From contig NW_008246069.1 of NCBI RefSeq assembly GCF_000281045.1, positions 1,422,658 through 1,446,058 on the forward strand: a stretch of DNA of 23,401 nt, given 5' to 3'. The position numbers and the translations under genes were made by a program. Below are positions 1 through 9,503 of the stretch, piece after piece (within the stretch, counting starts at the first letter, position 1; the number at the start of each line of letters is the position of its first letter). The DNA is from Saprolegnia diclina VS20. Taxonomy: Eukaryota; Oomycota; Saprolegniomycetes; Saprolegniales; Saprolegniaceae. The notes beneath the pieces were generated by a model. The model worked only from the letters and a program-made list of their open reading frames with translations, ran no database searches and had not been told where the DNA came from.

Positions 1-11
1 AATTCCTGGTC

Positions 12-974
12 TTAGACCTTGAGGAAGGGCGAGTTGGCGTGGTCGGCCTTGACGTCGAGTTGGTCGGCCGAGTTGGAGTGGCGGTACAGAATGTAGTGCT
101 GCGTCATGAAGATCACGTCAAAGAACATGCTCGCAAAGCCCAGCGCAAACTTGACCGGGTTGCCCGTAACCGAGGACCAGTCGTGCGTCGACGCGCCGTC
201 CATGAGCAGCTGCACGATCGAGAGGAGACCGCCGGAAAAGTCGAGCAGCACGTTGTAGATGGTCCAGCCGATCGTCGACTGGCGCTTGTAGTTGAGGTAC
301 ACCTGCGGAATGTACTTGACGAGCGAGATGGCGAGCTTGACGTAGCTGAGGAGGTAGAGGAAGTTGAGCTTCGTGAAGAACGAGCTCGACGGCGACGCGA
401 GGTGGATGATGAGGAACGCCGCGATGATCGTGAGCGCGAGCGCAATCAGACTCTTGCACACGGTCGAGACCTTGCGCTCGCCACGCGGGTAGATGGTCGT
501 CTGGTAGTACGTGAGCGCGGTCACCGCGACCGCGTGGATGCCAAAGAAGACGTCGTTGACCTGCACCGAGTTGGGCGACCCGTTGTGGAGCGCCTTGTAC
601 TCGTCCTGGACCGACTCGCTCCAGTAGAACGACGAGTTGTACACTGTGTAGCACGAGAAGCCGACAATGTTGTACGCGATAAAGTCGATCGAGAGACCTT
701 CGACGTTCTTGAGGCGCCAGTTGAGGAAGATCTGCGGCCAGAAACTCACGCTCCAGCACGCAAAGTAGGTCCAGCCGATGATGGACGAGACGCGGTTGTA
801 CGGCGCGGGCACGTTGTCATTGGCGTCGAGGCCAAAGCCAAGGCCAAAGCCGATAATTGCAATGATGGCGACGCCGATCGCCACGCCGTTGCGCTGGACC
901 CATGCGACGGGGCCGTGGATGGACGGGAGCGGTGCTTGCGTCAGCGAAGGCGTCGCGGCGGGTGCAGTGGACAT
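12..974 (-). CDS. Cystinosin-like lysosomal cystine/H+ symporter (PQ-loop protein)
   Basis: This is a single-exon gene of 320 codons with ATG at 974-972 and TAA at 14-12. It has seven hydrophobic segments and two PQ-loop motifs, with P80-Q81 in SFWPQIFLNWR and P223-Q224 in KYIPQVYLNYKR. Each loop is followed by the cystinosin-type stretch: LSIDF with D97, and NVLLDFSGG with D245. D245 corresponds to the proton-coupling aspartate known from human cystinosin (D305). The C-terminal GNPVKFALG...FDV.F..QHY.LYR block is also cystinosin-specific. In the family, these proteins export cystine from lysosomes or vacuoles with protons. The N-terminus is short, without the long glycosylated luminal domain of animal cystinosins. 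The C-tail keeps DQL but not the tyrosine of the animal GYDQL sorting signal. The start is supported by an initiator-like element 11 bases upstream. The family assignment is secure; substrate is inferred. Confidence 0.93.
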   Translation of the reverse strand: MSTAPAATPSLTQAPLPSIHGPVAWVQRNGVAIGVAIIAIIGFGLGFGLDANDNVPAPYNRVSSIIGWTYFACWSVSFWPQIFLNWRLKNVEGLSIDFIAYNIVGFSCYTVYNSSFYWSESVQDEYKALHNGSPNSVQVNDVFFGIHAVAVTALTYYQTTIYPRGERKVSTVCKSLIALALTIIAAFLIIHLASPSSSFFTKLNFLYLLSYVKLAISLVKYIPQVYLNYKRQSTIGWTIYNVLLDFSGGLLSIVQLLMDGASTHDWSSVTGNPVKFALGFASMFFDVIFMTQHYILYRHSNSADQLDVKADHANSPFLKV

Positions 975-984
975 GGTCGATTGG

Positions 985-992
985 GAAATGAG
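985..992 (-). promoter_or_regulatory. Oomycete-type initiator element (INR) of the cystinosin-like gene
   Basis: The minus strand reads CTCATTTC, which fits the oomycete initiator consensus YTCAYTYY. It lies about 11 bases upstream of the ATG at 974. Oomycete transcription commonly begins at the A of this element, giving a very short 5' leader. The match is by eye and the element is short, so chance occurrence is possible. Confidence 0.45.
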
Positions 993-1708
993 CGATAACG
1001 ATAACGTTGACGAAATAGCAAGAGCCGTGTACTGTGTAGACGGCCGGTGGTTGCGGCCTTGGCGTATACCACGTGTTCCAACATGCGGTAGCGCTCGGAA
1101 GTCGTGGGAACGTGGGACATACGCATCTGGGAGCGAATCAAAAGCCAGGATTTCTCCGTGTCATGGCGATCTTGGCCACGCGCGCCTCTGAGTGGGGAAA
1201 GGAAGCGAGGACGGTGAGATTTTAAACCGCAAAAAATGTTCGATCGTGATCCAAACTCGGAAATCAATCAATGCAATGTGGACAACCTGTCGTTTAGCGT
1301 TATCGCAACCGACGCCAAATACCGCGAGGCGTTAGCAGAACGATGCCGTCCATTGGCGGTAGTGTGGGAGCATGACGGGTTGACACGACACACCGTGCCT
1401 CCTGATCGCAAGAAGGGTAAACCGCCGTGCGAATGAGGGACCTCAAGTGGGTTATGAGGAACGGTAAGTTGCTGCTTGCCGAATGTTGTAAAACCGGTCT
1501 TGCCTTTGTGCTCCCAGAACCCATTTGCGCATTACCACATCCCATGTATCCGGCAAGCGCGCGTGACCGCCCACCGACTAGTTCAATGAATATGAATCTA
1601 TTCCATCCTCTGCTTTGAAAAAGCGCATGGGTGGAGGGGCTCGAAAGTAGCCGTGCTCTCTTGAGCTCCTCGAACCCACTTTGGTGATAGCTGCGCGTGG
1701 CCCGTGCA

Positions 1709-1785
1709 TGTAGAAGAGCGTGTTGTTGTTGAAGTGAGTCTATTTAGATATAATTTACACTGAACTGTTTTGTAGAAGAGCGTGT
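1709..1785. repeat. 15-base direct repeat, two copies 62 bases apart
   Basis: The word TGTAGAAGAGCGTGT occurs at 1709-1723 and again at 1771-1785. The spacer is partly AT-rich. No element ends or coding function are recognised. Confidence 0.6.
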
Positions 1786-1959
1786 ACGTAGAACATATAC
1801 CGATACGAGCAGGTGGACGTGGCACGAGGGACCAACAGAGAGGAATGCCGAGTCAAACCTGGCTCACTTCGTGGTCAACTTCTACTACAGTATAGACTTC
1901 AAAATGCAGATTGGATCCTCCAGTATCCTGCAACTTCGAATATCTTAACGTTAATGAAA

Positions 1960-4900
1960 TTAGACGCGCGGGATCCACGACATGTCGCTGGTCTCGAGCT
2001 TCTCGTAGACGTACGACTCGATACCGTTGCGCTCCTTGTCGTCCTTACCGAGGACATATTGGATGTAGAAAAAGTAGTGGAAGAGATTGTGCTCGGTCTC
2101 TGTGTGGCGGCCAAAGTTGTTGAGGAGACCCTTCTCCATACCCGCGACCTCAATCGCGTTGCGCGACCGGTTGCACACGAGGCAGCGCTCGCGCTTGATC
2201 GTAATCTTTTGCTCGGACGCTTCGCGCACGGACGTAAAGGCGTCGATGATGATCCCTTGGATCATGTTGAGGAAAAGCGTGATGACAATGATGAAAAACG
2301 CCATGTCAAAGACCATCCGCTCAAAGTACCGCGCCGGCTTGTCGTACTCGAGCTCGTGGTTGAGCGTCGACGAGATGTAGTCGCCAAGCCCACCGCCCGA
2401 GAGCAGACCTACGACGGTTACATTTTGAAAAATGACGTGGCGCGCCCAGAGCGCACCGTAGCGAATCGTCGTCGTGTAGCACTCAAGAAAGTCGAGCAAT
2501 GCGCAACTTGGTCGTCGCTCGTCATTTCGTCTTGGAGGAGGAAAAACCCAACGAGCGAGAAAATGTACATGACGATTGCGCCAAAGACGGCCGTGACACC
2601 GAGCTTGCCGAGGTTGGTGCGCATGGCTGTGGCCTAGTACTCACCATTTTGCCACCAGCTCTGCAACTTGTAAAAACGTACGATAAAGTTGAGCCGCGAG
2701 TTGGTTTCGAGAATGTCGAGAAGCGGAAATCCGTAAAAGAGGTAGGCCCATGAAAATGGCTGCAGCGCCAGCACCGCGCAGAGCGTGTACGCGCCAAAGA
2801 GCAACACAGGACCTGCGAAAAACGTGTCGTACAGAACGCAGTACCAAAACATGAGATTGGACGCGAGCACGCTGCGGGGACCGCACATCTCGCGGTACGT
2901 GCCAGTGTCGGCCACGAGCGTACGGTGCATGCCCGTCGCCGTGCGCACCGCGGCAAAGAAGGACCTCGTGGTCTCGAGGCAAGCGCCGCAGCCGAGCACT
3001 TGGGTCGCACGATCGTCGGCTGAGTACAAAAAGACAATGATGGAAAACGTCGATGCAAAGAGCTCTACCGCAATTCAAGCATGAGACGAGCCAGCAGTAT
3101 CGTGCGTTGTGTACGCAGTAGGAAAATGACGTGGCGAAACGCACGCCACACACGGTCCGTAATGACCTGCGACGAACACAGCTGGAGCTTGGCGAGCGTG
3201 ATGTGGTGCTTGGCGTAGCTAAAGCAAAGCGTTTGGACCCAGTGGAATGCCCAGAGAAGGGACGTAAGCACAACGAGCCCGACGCCCAAAACACAAAGAA
3301 TGAGGTCCATCTAGACAACACACCCGTTATAGCAACAACACGTCCGTCCAAGGGCGTACGGTACCGCGGCGGTTTTGGCGGCAACGTTGCTGGACGTCGG
3401 CGCTGTCGACGGGTACTGGAGCGTGAGCACGAGCACAAAGTTGATGTAGCCGGACAAGTACAGCATGAGCTGCCGGAGGCGCCAATTCCAGGATCCGAGG
3501 CGAGCGTACAGCCAGTGGCGCTGGAGCCACTGCATCACCCGCAGCTCTTGAGCCAGTTCTCTAGCGCACAAGTATGAACAAGCCAGTCGACACGACCCAC
3601 ACGACGTACTGCGCATGATGCGAGGTGAGCACTTGCAGCGCATCGTCGGCCCCGAGGTCCATCGAGTCGAGAAACCGCTTGCGCAGACCTTTGTCAAAGA
3701 ACGATGCAGTTGTCGGGAGAAGGAAGAAGACTGTGAACGACGTGCCGCGGCGCGCAACCTCGACCGACACCATTGGCGCGCGAAACCGCCGCATGGCGCC
3801 GGCAGCCTTCCACTTCGTCTCGAGCTCGTCCCAATCGAGGCGAAAGCTATCGATGGCCGACGCTCCGAGCACGACGCCGTCGGTTGGCGTAAGGTGGCCG
3901 TTCGTGAGACGCAAGACGACATGCACCAAATCCACGCCCGCGACAAACACGTCACTCTCAGTCGGCGTTGCCATAGACCTCAAGACCGCATCGTCGGCCA
4001 AAAGCCGCGTGAGGACGCGGTCCGCGGTGAGCGCCGTCGCAAGTAGGTTGGGAATGCACTCGGCCGTCGCGCCTTCAAGGACCGCCAAGAGAGTCTCACT
4101 TGCGAGCCGCTGGAGCGTGCGCTGCACCGGCAGCGGTACATCGATGTGGTACACCACGTCGTGCACGGCAAAGTCGCAAAACAGCGAGAGCGCTCTAGAC
4201 GACGCGAGTTGCAGCTGGTTCTCTTCGTCGGGACCTTGACACGCTTCGATGAAGAAAGCAAAAAGCGCATGCACGAGATACGTGTCATCCAAGGAAACCG
4301 GCACGTCGCGCCCGTAGACATCGCGGAGCTGCCGAATGCTCACCGCCAAGAACGATGTCTCGGACCCGCGCACAAAGGCTTGCCACGCCGTGTGGTGGTT
4401 CTCGCAGAGCTGCTGCAGCACGACAAGCGCGTCACAGGCGCGATGACGCGCCGCCATCGACATCATGAGAAAGGCGCGGACGCGGTCATGCGCGTCAAGG
4501 AACGCATCGTAGAGTGCGTTCTGCGCATAGAGACACCCGCCGGCCACGAATTCGTACGCGAGCTCCAGCAGCTTGGACTCCATCGCGGCCATGTGCTCGT
4601 GGATGGCGGTGGACCTGTGCTCGGTTGTGCGCAGCACCGCGGGGGGTGTCGATGACGACGACGACGAGCGCAGAGACGACGACGACGAGGCACTCTTGTC
4701 AAGCAATTGGAGTGTTGAGCTGGACGACGGGCTCTGGAGCGGCGGGAGGAAGCTCACGATGAGGTCGGCGACGCCCAGCTTCACGGCCTTGCGCTGCACG
4801 TCGCGCCACTCCTTGTGGCCGTACAAGAGCGCCTTGTGCTTTGCCTCTGCTTGGAACGGCCGGCGCCAGAACGAGGCTGGCGCAGACGACTCGTTCTCGA

Positions 4901-5317
4901 CCACATTCACTTGGTCGCGCTTCTCGCGCAAGAAACGAATGAGGCTGGCGCAGACGACGCGTTCTCGACCACATTCACTTGGTCGCGCTTCTCGCGCAAG
5001 AAACGAATGAGCGTGTCGAGATCCAGAAGCAGATAGTTGATGGCCCAGCCGCCCGGCGACGCCGAGCTACTCGTATCGCTGCCAACGTCCCAGAGGTGTG
5101 CTGTGTGGACCTGACGGAGCCGGCCGACGAGCGCTTGCATCGGATCCTCGGGCGCCGCGTCGTCGACCGACTTTGGGCGCGTGCCGTACGATGCCCGCAT
5201 CGACGACGATGACGAGAGCGCCAGGAGCGTCGGCGGATGGCTGCCACTGTTGAACGACATGACGAATACGCTTGTGGCGCGCGTTCTTGCTGGGTTTACA
5301 GTACTGCGATTGGGCAT
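1960..5317 (-). pseudogene. IP3-receptor-like Ca2+ channel, left copy, with two frame breaks
   Basis: This is a paralogue of the 6086-9182 gene with the same intron positions. Exon models on the minus strand are 5317-3610, 3560-3365, 3310-3115, 3064-2682, 2633-2457 and 2408-1960. The introns are 49, 54, 50, 48 and 48 bases with GT-AG ends. Domains are an RIH-associated helical region (LQQLCENHH, then IEACQGPDEENQ), the segment before the membrane domain (APMVSVEVARRG), membrane helices, the pore motif GGGLGD and the CLVC...H-x4-H linker. No N-terminal IP3-binding or suppressor domain is present. Two changes break the frame. One is a 68-base tandem duplication in exon 1 (4873-5008); without it exon 1 would end in the correct phase. 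The other is a one-base shortage in the fifth exon (177 bases against 178 in the intact copy), near 2484-2492. The ATG at 5317 was taken because its frame is open; the ATG at 5260 in the same frame is an alternative. It may be a decaying gene, or draft-sequence errors may mimic one. Confidence 0.82.
4873..5008 (-). repeat. 68-base tandem duplication inside exon 1 of the left IP3R-like copy
   Basis: Bases 4873-4940 and 4941-5008 are two copies of one 68-base unit that differ at a single position (T against G). The encoded peptide, around FLREKRDQVNVV, therefore appears twice in two different frames. Since 68 is not a multiple of three, reading through the first copy on the minus strand ends at a stop near 4907. 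The intact paralogue has no duplication here. Confidence 0.95.
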
Positions 5318-6024
5318 TGCGGCAGCTCCAAAGAGCTGATTGGTGCACGCTGTATCGCAACAAGAGCGCAGATGCTACCGCATGGACCGCCGGGTCCTTG
5401 AAGGCGCCCATGGCCGACTTGTGTTGATAGCTACGATCGTCATTTCGAGAGAGCTCGATCGCTCCTTGCTTATCTGTGCAGTCTAGTCAGTATGCGTTTG
5501 GAGAGTGCACTGAGATTCGCTTGCTTGTGGTCGGAGTGCAGCAAGACCGAACCAGATTCAAAGAACTCAATGGTCACATCCAGGAATGATACACATGGAA
5601 GCTGACAGCCACGAGTGTGCTCAGCAGTCGTCATGACGTTGTCTGTTGATCGACTAGAGACGACTAGAGCATGTCCTAATCTATAGAAATGGATAAGAGC
5701 TACCACGCTGTCCACTTGATGGGCTCCCCGCCGTTGGCGGTCACGTCAACTTCGCACGTGGCGCGCCTTTTGACACGCATCCGGATACGCTAGCACCAGA
5801 TGGCAGGATTTAGCACTTCTTGTTTAAAGAAAGGTTTTTACCTTGTGCATTGTATCGCATTTTAAAAGCCGCCTTCGTCGTGGGCAGCTGAGGTCTTATC
5901 CTAGCGAATTCTGCCGCGCCCTTTTGCTTTATCCGGATGATCGACGGCGGTCTTTTTATTGACAGGTTTTAATAAGCATACAAATAGCAAGAATAGAATG
6001 CGAATAATTGCGTTGCAGCGACCG

Positions 6025-6029
6025 ATTGG
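6025..6029 (+). promoter_or_regulatory. CCAAT-type box (ATTGG)
   Basis: ATTGG in the context ACCGATTGGC lies about 40 bases upstream of the initiator-like element and about 57 upstream of the chosen ATG. CCAAT words are common in oomycete promoters. The word is short, so this is suggestive only. Confidence 0.3.
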
Positions 6030-6067
6030 CTCGCTGGCATATCATCTTGGCGCACCAACTGGCATGG

Positions 6068-6075
6068 CTCACTTT
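6068..6075 (+). promoter_or_regulatory. Oomycete-type initiator element (INR) of the right IP3R-like gene
   Basis: CTCACTTT fits YTCAYTYY and lies 11 bases upstream of the ATG at 6086. Transcription from its A would leave the out-of-frame ATG at 6064 outside the mRNA. That helps decide the start at 6086, which also has a good context (GCCATGG). Confidence 0.5.
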
Positions 6076-6085
6076 CCGTTTGGCC

Positions 6086-9000
6086 ATGGCATCGTCTGGC
6101 GTCGAGATGCTCGACCGCAGAGACTATACACCGATCGCCGGTAGTACGCCCGTGTCCGGTGGCCTCTTCCACCTTCCGCCGCCCAGCGCCCTCGCCGCGC
6201 TCGTCCAGCGCATCAAGGCCGACGTACCGCATGCCACAGATGCCATCGAGGAGCTTACGCGCGTGCTGGCGGCGCCGCGCCTCGAAGTCGAATCGCTCGG
6301 CGGGTCCAAGCCCAACAAGCACTGGCGCGTCTCGTACACGCAAGAGCGCAACACGAAGCTCACCATGTACGCCAAAGAAGCGTGGCGCGAGTCCCACGAC
6401 GATGCGGTCAAGGCCGAAGTCGCCGACGTCATCGCGCTCCTCGTCGCCGAGCCAGCGCACCGCGACGCAACACTGCGTCTGCTCTACGAGTTTGTCGCGG
6501 GTGGTTTTGGGTTTGTGCAAAGCGCCTTGTACTTTGCGATCAGCGACCAGCCAAGTCCGTTCCTCACCTTTCTCTCGTCCCATCTCGTGGCCAAGTCGCC
6601 GCTGATTTTGAACGTGCTGCAGCAGCTCTGCGAGAACCACCATGCGCAGTGGCAGAGCCTCATGCACCTCGATCGCAACTCGTCATGCCTTCTTCGCGCC
6701 TGCGATCTTCTTGCGTCGCTCACCGCCGAGCCGCGCGTCCTCAACCTCGAGAACGTGCACATGCTCTGCGACGTGCTCATGTTTCTCAGCGAGGCGTGCC
6801 AAGGTCCGTGCGCGCAGAACCAAGACCAGCTCCTCTCGACGCGCGCCGTTGCGATCGCAGCCGACATTGTTCTCTCGTCCCGCAAGGCGCCCGAGGCCTT
6901 TGACGATGCGGTGCCGACGAAGCTCCAGATTACACTGCAGCACCACGCGAGTGACTTGCTCTTGGCGCTGCTCGAAGGCCGGTCGGACGCCCGCGTTCAC
7001 AAGGCGCTCATTGATGTGTTCCCGATTCAAAAGGTCATGACGCACTTTACGAGCAGCTTCCGCGCCATCAACGAAAAGCTCGGGACGAAGCGACACCACT
7101 TTTTCTCGCCGCTCAAGCTCCTCGAGATGGCGCAGTTCTCGCGCACGTCGCCCGATGCACTCATGCGCGCGATGCCCGAGTACAAGGGCGCGATCAACCT
7201 CTTGCGCATCGTCAAGAACATGCTGCACCTCGACGCATCGATCGCGCCGGACGCCGCGTGGCTCGAGTTTGCGGCCAAGTGGCGCGACTTTCAGGCCAAC
7301 GCGATTGTGAAGGAAGCGCTCTCGTACTTTGAAGCGCAAATGGTGTCGGTCGAGGTGACGCGCGGTGGGTCAACGTACACGGTGTACTTTCTCCAGCCCA
7401 AGGTCGCTAAGCTTTTCACCGACGAGCTCCGCACGCGGCTCTTGGACGCCATGGACATTGGCACGGAGCAAGCGCTCGACGTGCTTGTCTCGGAGGCTGC
7501 CACGTATGTGTTCGATATTCTATTTTTAGAAAATTCGGCGACGTCATGGTTGTGTAGGGATGTGGTCGACGAACTCAACGTGATGAAGTACCTCAGCAAG
7601 AACCAGTTTTACTCGACCATGAGCAAGTGGGCGCCGTGGGTCCGCGCCAACATGCTCCGCCTGTGCTTTTACATCAACTTTGTCATGCTCTTGAGCGTCG
7701 ACCTCAACGACATGCCAGCCATCGGTCTTCCCACAAGCGTTGTGCCCAAGGATGATGCCAAACTCGTTCGACTTTCAACGTTACACGCACGATATTGACA
7801 CGTGATGTAGGCGCCGTACTTTATCTCGATGCTCGGATTCGTACTGCTCCTCATGGCGACCACGCTCTGGCTCTACTACGCCTTCTCGGCCTTTTGCTTC
7901 AACTACGCCAAGCAGCAAGTGTCGTCATTGACCAAGCTCACGCTTTTGCCGGGCGCAGCGATCCGCCAAACGATGCTCGATGCCTTTGCCGGTCCGCTCT
8001 ATTACTTTGGTACAACACGAGATTCCTTCCCGCAAGCTGTGCTCATGGCAGTGTCTAGAACTCTTCGTGGCAATGTTCCTCGTGGTGTTCTACCTCAAGA
8101 TGGACACGGGCGTCATCCAGAGCTGCGTCGCTGCGGCGCTCGTGTGGCTCATCTACAGCCTCTTCGCAGCGCTCCGCGTCGTCTCGGGCCAAATCCGGTT
8201 TGTCGTCAACGCAGACGCGACTGACGTCACGTCGACGGTGACGAGCATGCTCACGTTTGTCTTCAACGTGCTCTTCGACACGGCGTTTACGGACAATGTA
8301 CTGCTCATGGGCACCTACGCGCTTTGCTTCCTCCTCGGCGTCGGTCTCTCGATGCCGTGGATGACGTCGCTTGTCTCGACGGGTCCGTGGGGCCTCGTCT
8401 TTTTCGGCTTTCCGCTCGTCGACATTCTCGCGACCAATGAAAAGCTGCGCTTCATCGTACGTCCTTTTGCGATATCTCAACAAATGATTTGATTCAATCT
8501 ACTAGGCGCAAGCGATGCGCAGCAACTTTGGCAAGCTCGGGGTCACGGCCATCTTTGGCGCGATCGTCATTTACATCTTCTCGCTCATTGGCTTTTTCTT
8601 TCTCCAAGCCGAAATGACGAGCGACGACGACGGATCTCTCTGCTCAACCTTGCTCGAGTGTTATGCGTCCTACATTCGCTACGGTGCGCCACCAACAGAA
8701 TGGACACCTTGTCTGAAGTCGCGCGATGTTTAGGGTTGCTGGCGGGCGGCGGCATTGGCGACTACATGTCGTCGTCGCTCGGGCACAACCTCGACTACGC
8801 CCAGCCCAAGCTCTACTTTCAGCGCATGGTCTACGACATGGCGTTCTACGTCATTGTCATCACGCTCTTCCTCAACATGATCCAAGGGATCATCATCGAC
8901 GCCTTCACGTCCGTGCGCGAAGAGTCCGAGCAAAAGGCCGCCATGAAGCGCGACCGCTGCCTAGTGTGCAACCGGTCGCGCAACGCGATTGAAGTCGCGG

Positions 9001-9182
9001 GTATGGAGAAGGGTCTCCTCAACAACTTTGGCCGCCACACAGAGACCGAGCACAACCTCTTCCACTACTTTTTCTACATCCAATATATCCTCGGCAAGGA
9101 CGACAAGGAGCGCAACGGTATCGAGTCGTACGTCTACGAGAAGCTCAAGACCAGCGACATGTCGTGGATCCCGCGCGTCTAA
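6086..9182 (+). CDS. IP3-receptor-like Ca2+ release channel lacking the ligand-binding half
   Basis: The six-exon model is 6086-7503, 7558-7765, 7811-8009, 8059-8456, 8506-8683 and 8734-9182, giving about 949 residues. The second donor is uncertain: 7742 is possible and would give about 941. The first intron (54 bases, no stop) is supported by its GTATGT donor and by a matching intron in the paralogue. Residues 175-300 form an RIH-associated domain with LQQLCENHH, EACQGPCAQNQDQ and ASDLLLALLEGR, each with a clear animal IP3R counterpart. Residues 417-455 match the stretch before the first membrane helix. Several membrane helices follow, then the pore motif GGGIGD, the inner helix (FLNMIQGIIIDAF) and the linker CLVC...GRHTETEH, a Cys2/His2 site typical of the family. 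The family forms tetrameric Ca2+ channels of the ER or acidic stores. The suppressor and IP3-binding core are absent, so IP3 gating is not expected from this sequence. Confidence 0.88.
8734..9182 (+). repeat. Last exon shared as a near-identical inverted repeat with 1960-2408
   Basis: The final coding exon is 449 bases in both paralogues, and the copies lie in opposite orientation about 6.3 kb apart. By eye the last ~238 bases differ at only seven positions, several of them silent. The preceding ~100 bases also align closely, with more differences. Similarity stops abruptly just after the shared TAATT at the stop codon. Exon 1 of the two genes is diverged to the point of needing gaps even at protein level. 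Confidence 0.9.
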
Positions 9183-9503
9183 TTCGGCTGCTGCAATACA
9201 ACATGTACATGTGCCGACCTGCACTGTCGACGATACATCGCACAACTCGACTAAGAACTGATTCGCGACATTAGAATCAAGCCGATAACAGAGCGTGTAG
9301 GGCAGCGCAGTTGGTGCACGAGCACAGGATCATGGACGTCAGCTCTGATGGCGTGTTGTCTACTCCTTCTCGTTGGCCGTAAATCCTAAAATCTCCAAAT
9401 TCGAGCATTGAATTTGGGCTTTTCCCTTTCCGATTGTTCGATGCATTGATATGTGAAGGACGAGAGGACAACAGACGTGACTATATTTCTCTAATGCAGC
9501 ACT
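9183..9503. other. Short 3'-3' intergenic stretch, nothing recognised
   Basis: These 321 bases separate the convergent ends of the channel gene and the acyltransferase. No open frame with domain content or clear repeat is visible. They presumably hold both 3' untranslated regions and polyadenylation sites. Confidence 0.6.

Larger units (their letters stand above)
975..1959. other. Intergenic stretch, about 1 kb, no gene seen
   Basis: This lies between the 5' end of the cystinosin-like gene and the 3' end of the left IP3R-like copy. Open frames are short, overlap on both strands and show no codon bias or recognisable domain. It holds the initiator element at 985-992, a small GATAAC duplication near 993-1005 and the 15-base direct repeat at 1709/1771. 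The AT-rich part near 1740-1760 may belong to 3' flanking sequence. Confidence 0.6.
5318..6085. promoter_or_regulatory. Shared upstream region of the divergent IP3R-like pair
   Basis: About 770 bases separate the start codons of the two divergent paralogues. No gene is convincing: the 81-codon open frame at 5470-5715 on the minus strand has no bias or domain. Inverted CCAAT (ATTGG) words occur near 5336 and at 6025-6029. The right end carries an initiator element. AT-rich patches lie around 5815-5865 and 5940-6000. The region is too short to hide the missing N-terminal domains of about 1500 residues that full-length IP3 receptors carry. Confidence 0.55.

Noticed and set aside
39-998. Long plus-strand frame of 319 codons opposite the cystinosin-like gene
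   Set aside because: It is the mirror of a highly GC3-biased gene; its translation is Arg/Val/Asp-rich with no domain, while the minus frame matches cystinosin throughout.
1813-2637. Plus-strand frame of 274 codons over the left channel gene
   Set aside because: It is antisense to exons whose protein matches the IP3R pore and linker, and it crosses their intron borders without any signal of its own.
4146-4655. Plus-strand frame opposite exon 1 of the left channel gene
   Set aside because: Shadow frame; the opposite strand encodes the RIH-associated domain.
4640-4690. GAC-type triplet run as a microsatellite
   Set aside because: It simply encodes a Ser-rich low-complexity segment of the channel protein and has mixed triplets.
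5470-5715. 81-codon minus frame between the divergent channel genes
   Set aside because: No codon bias, no domain, no initiator; likely chance.
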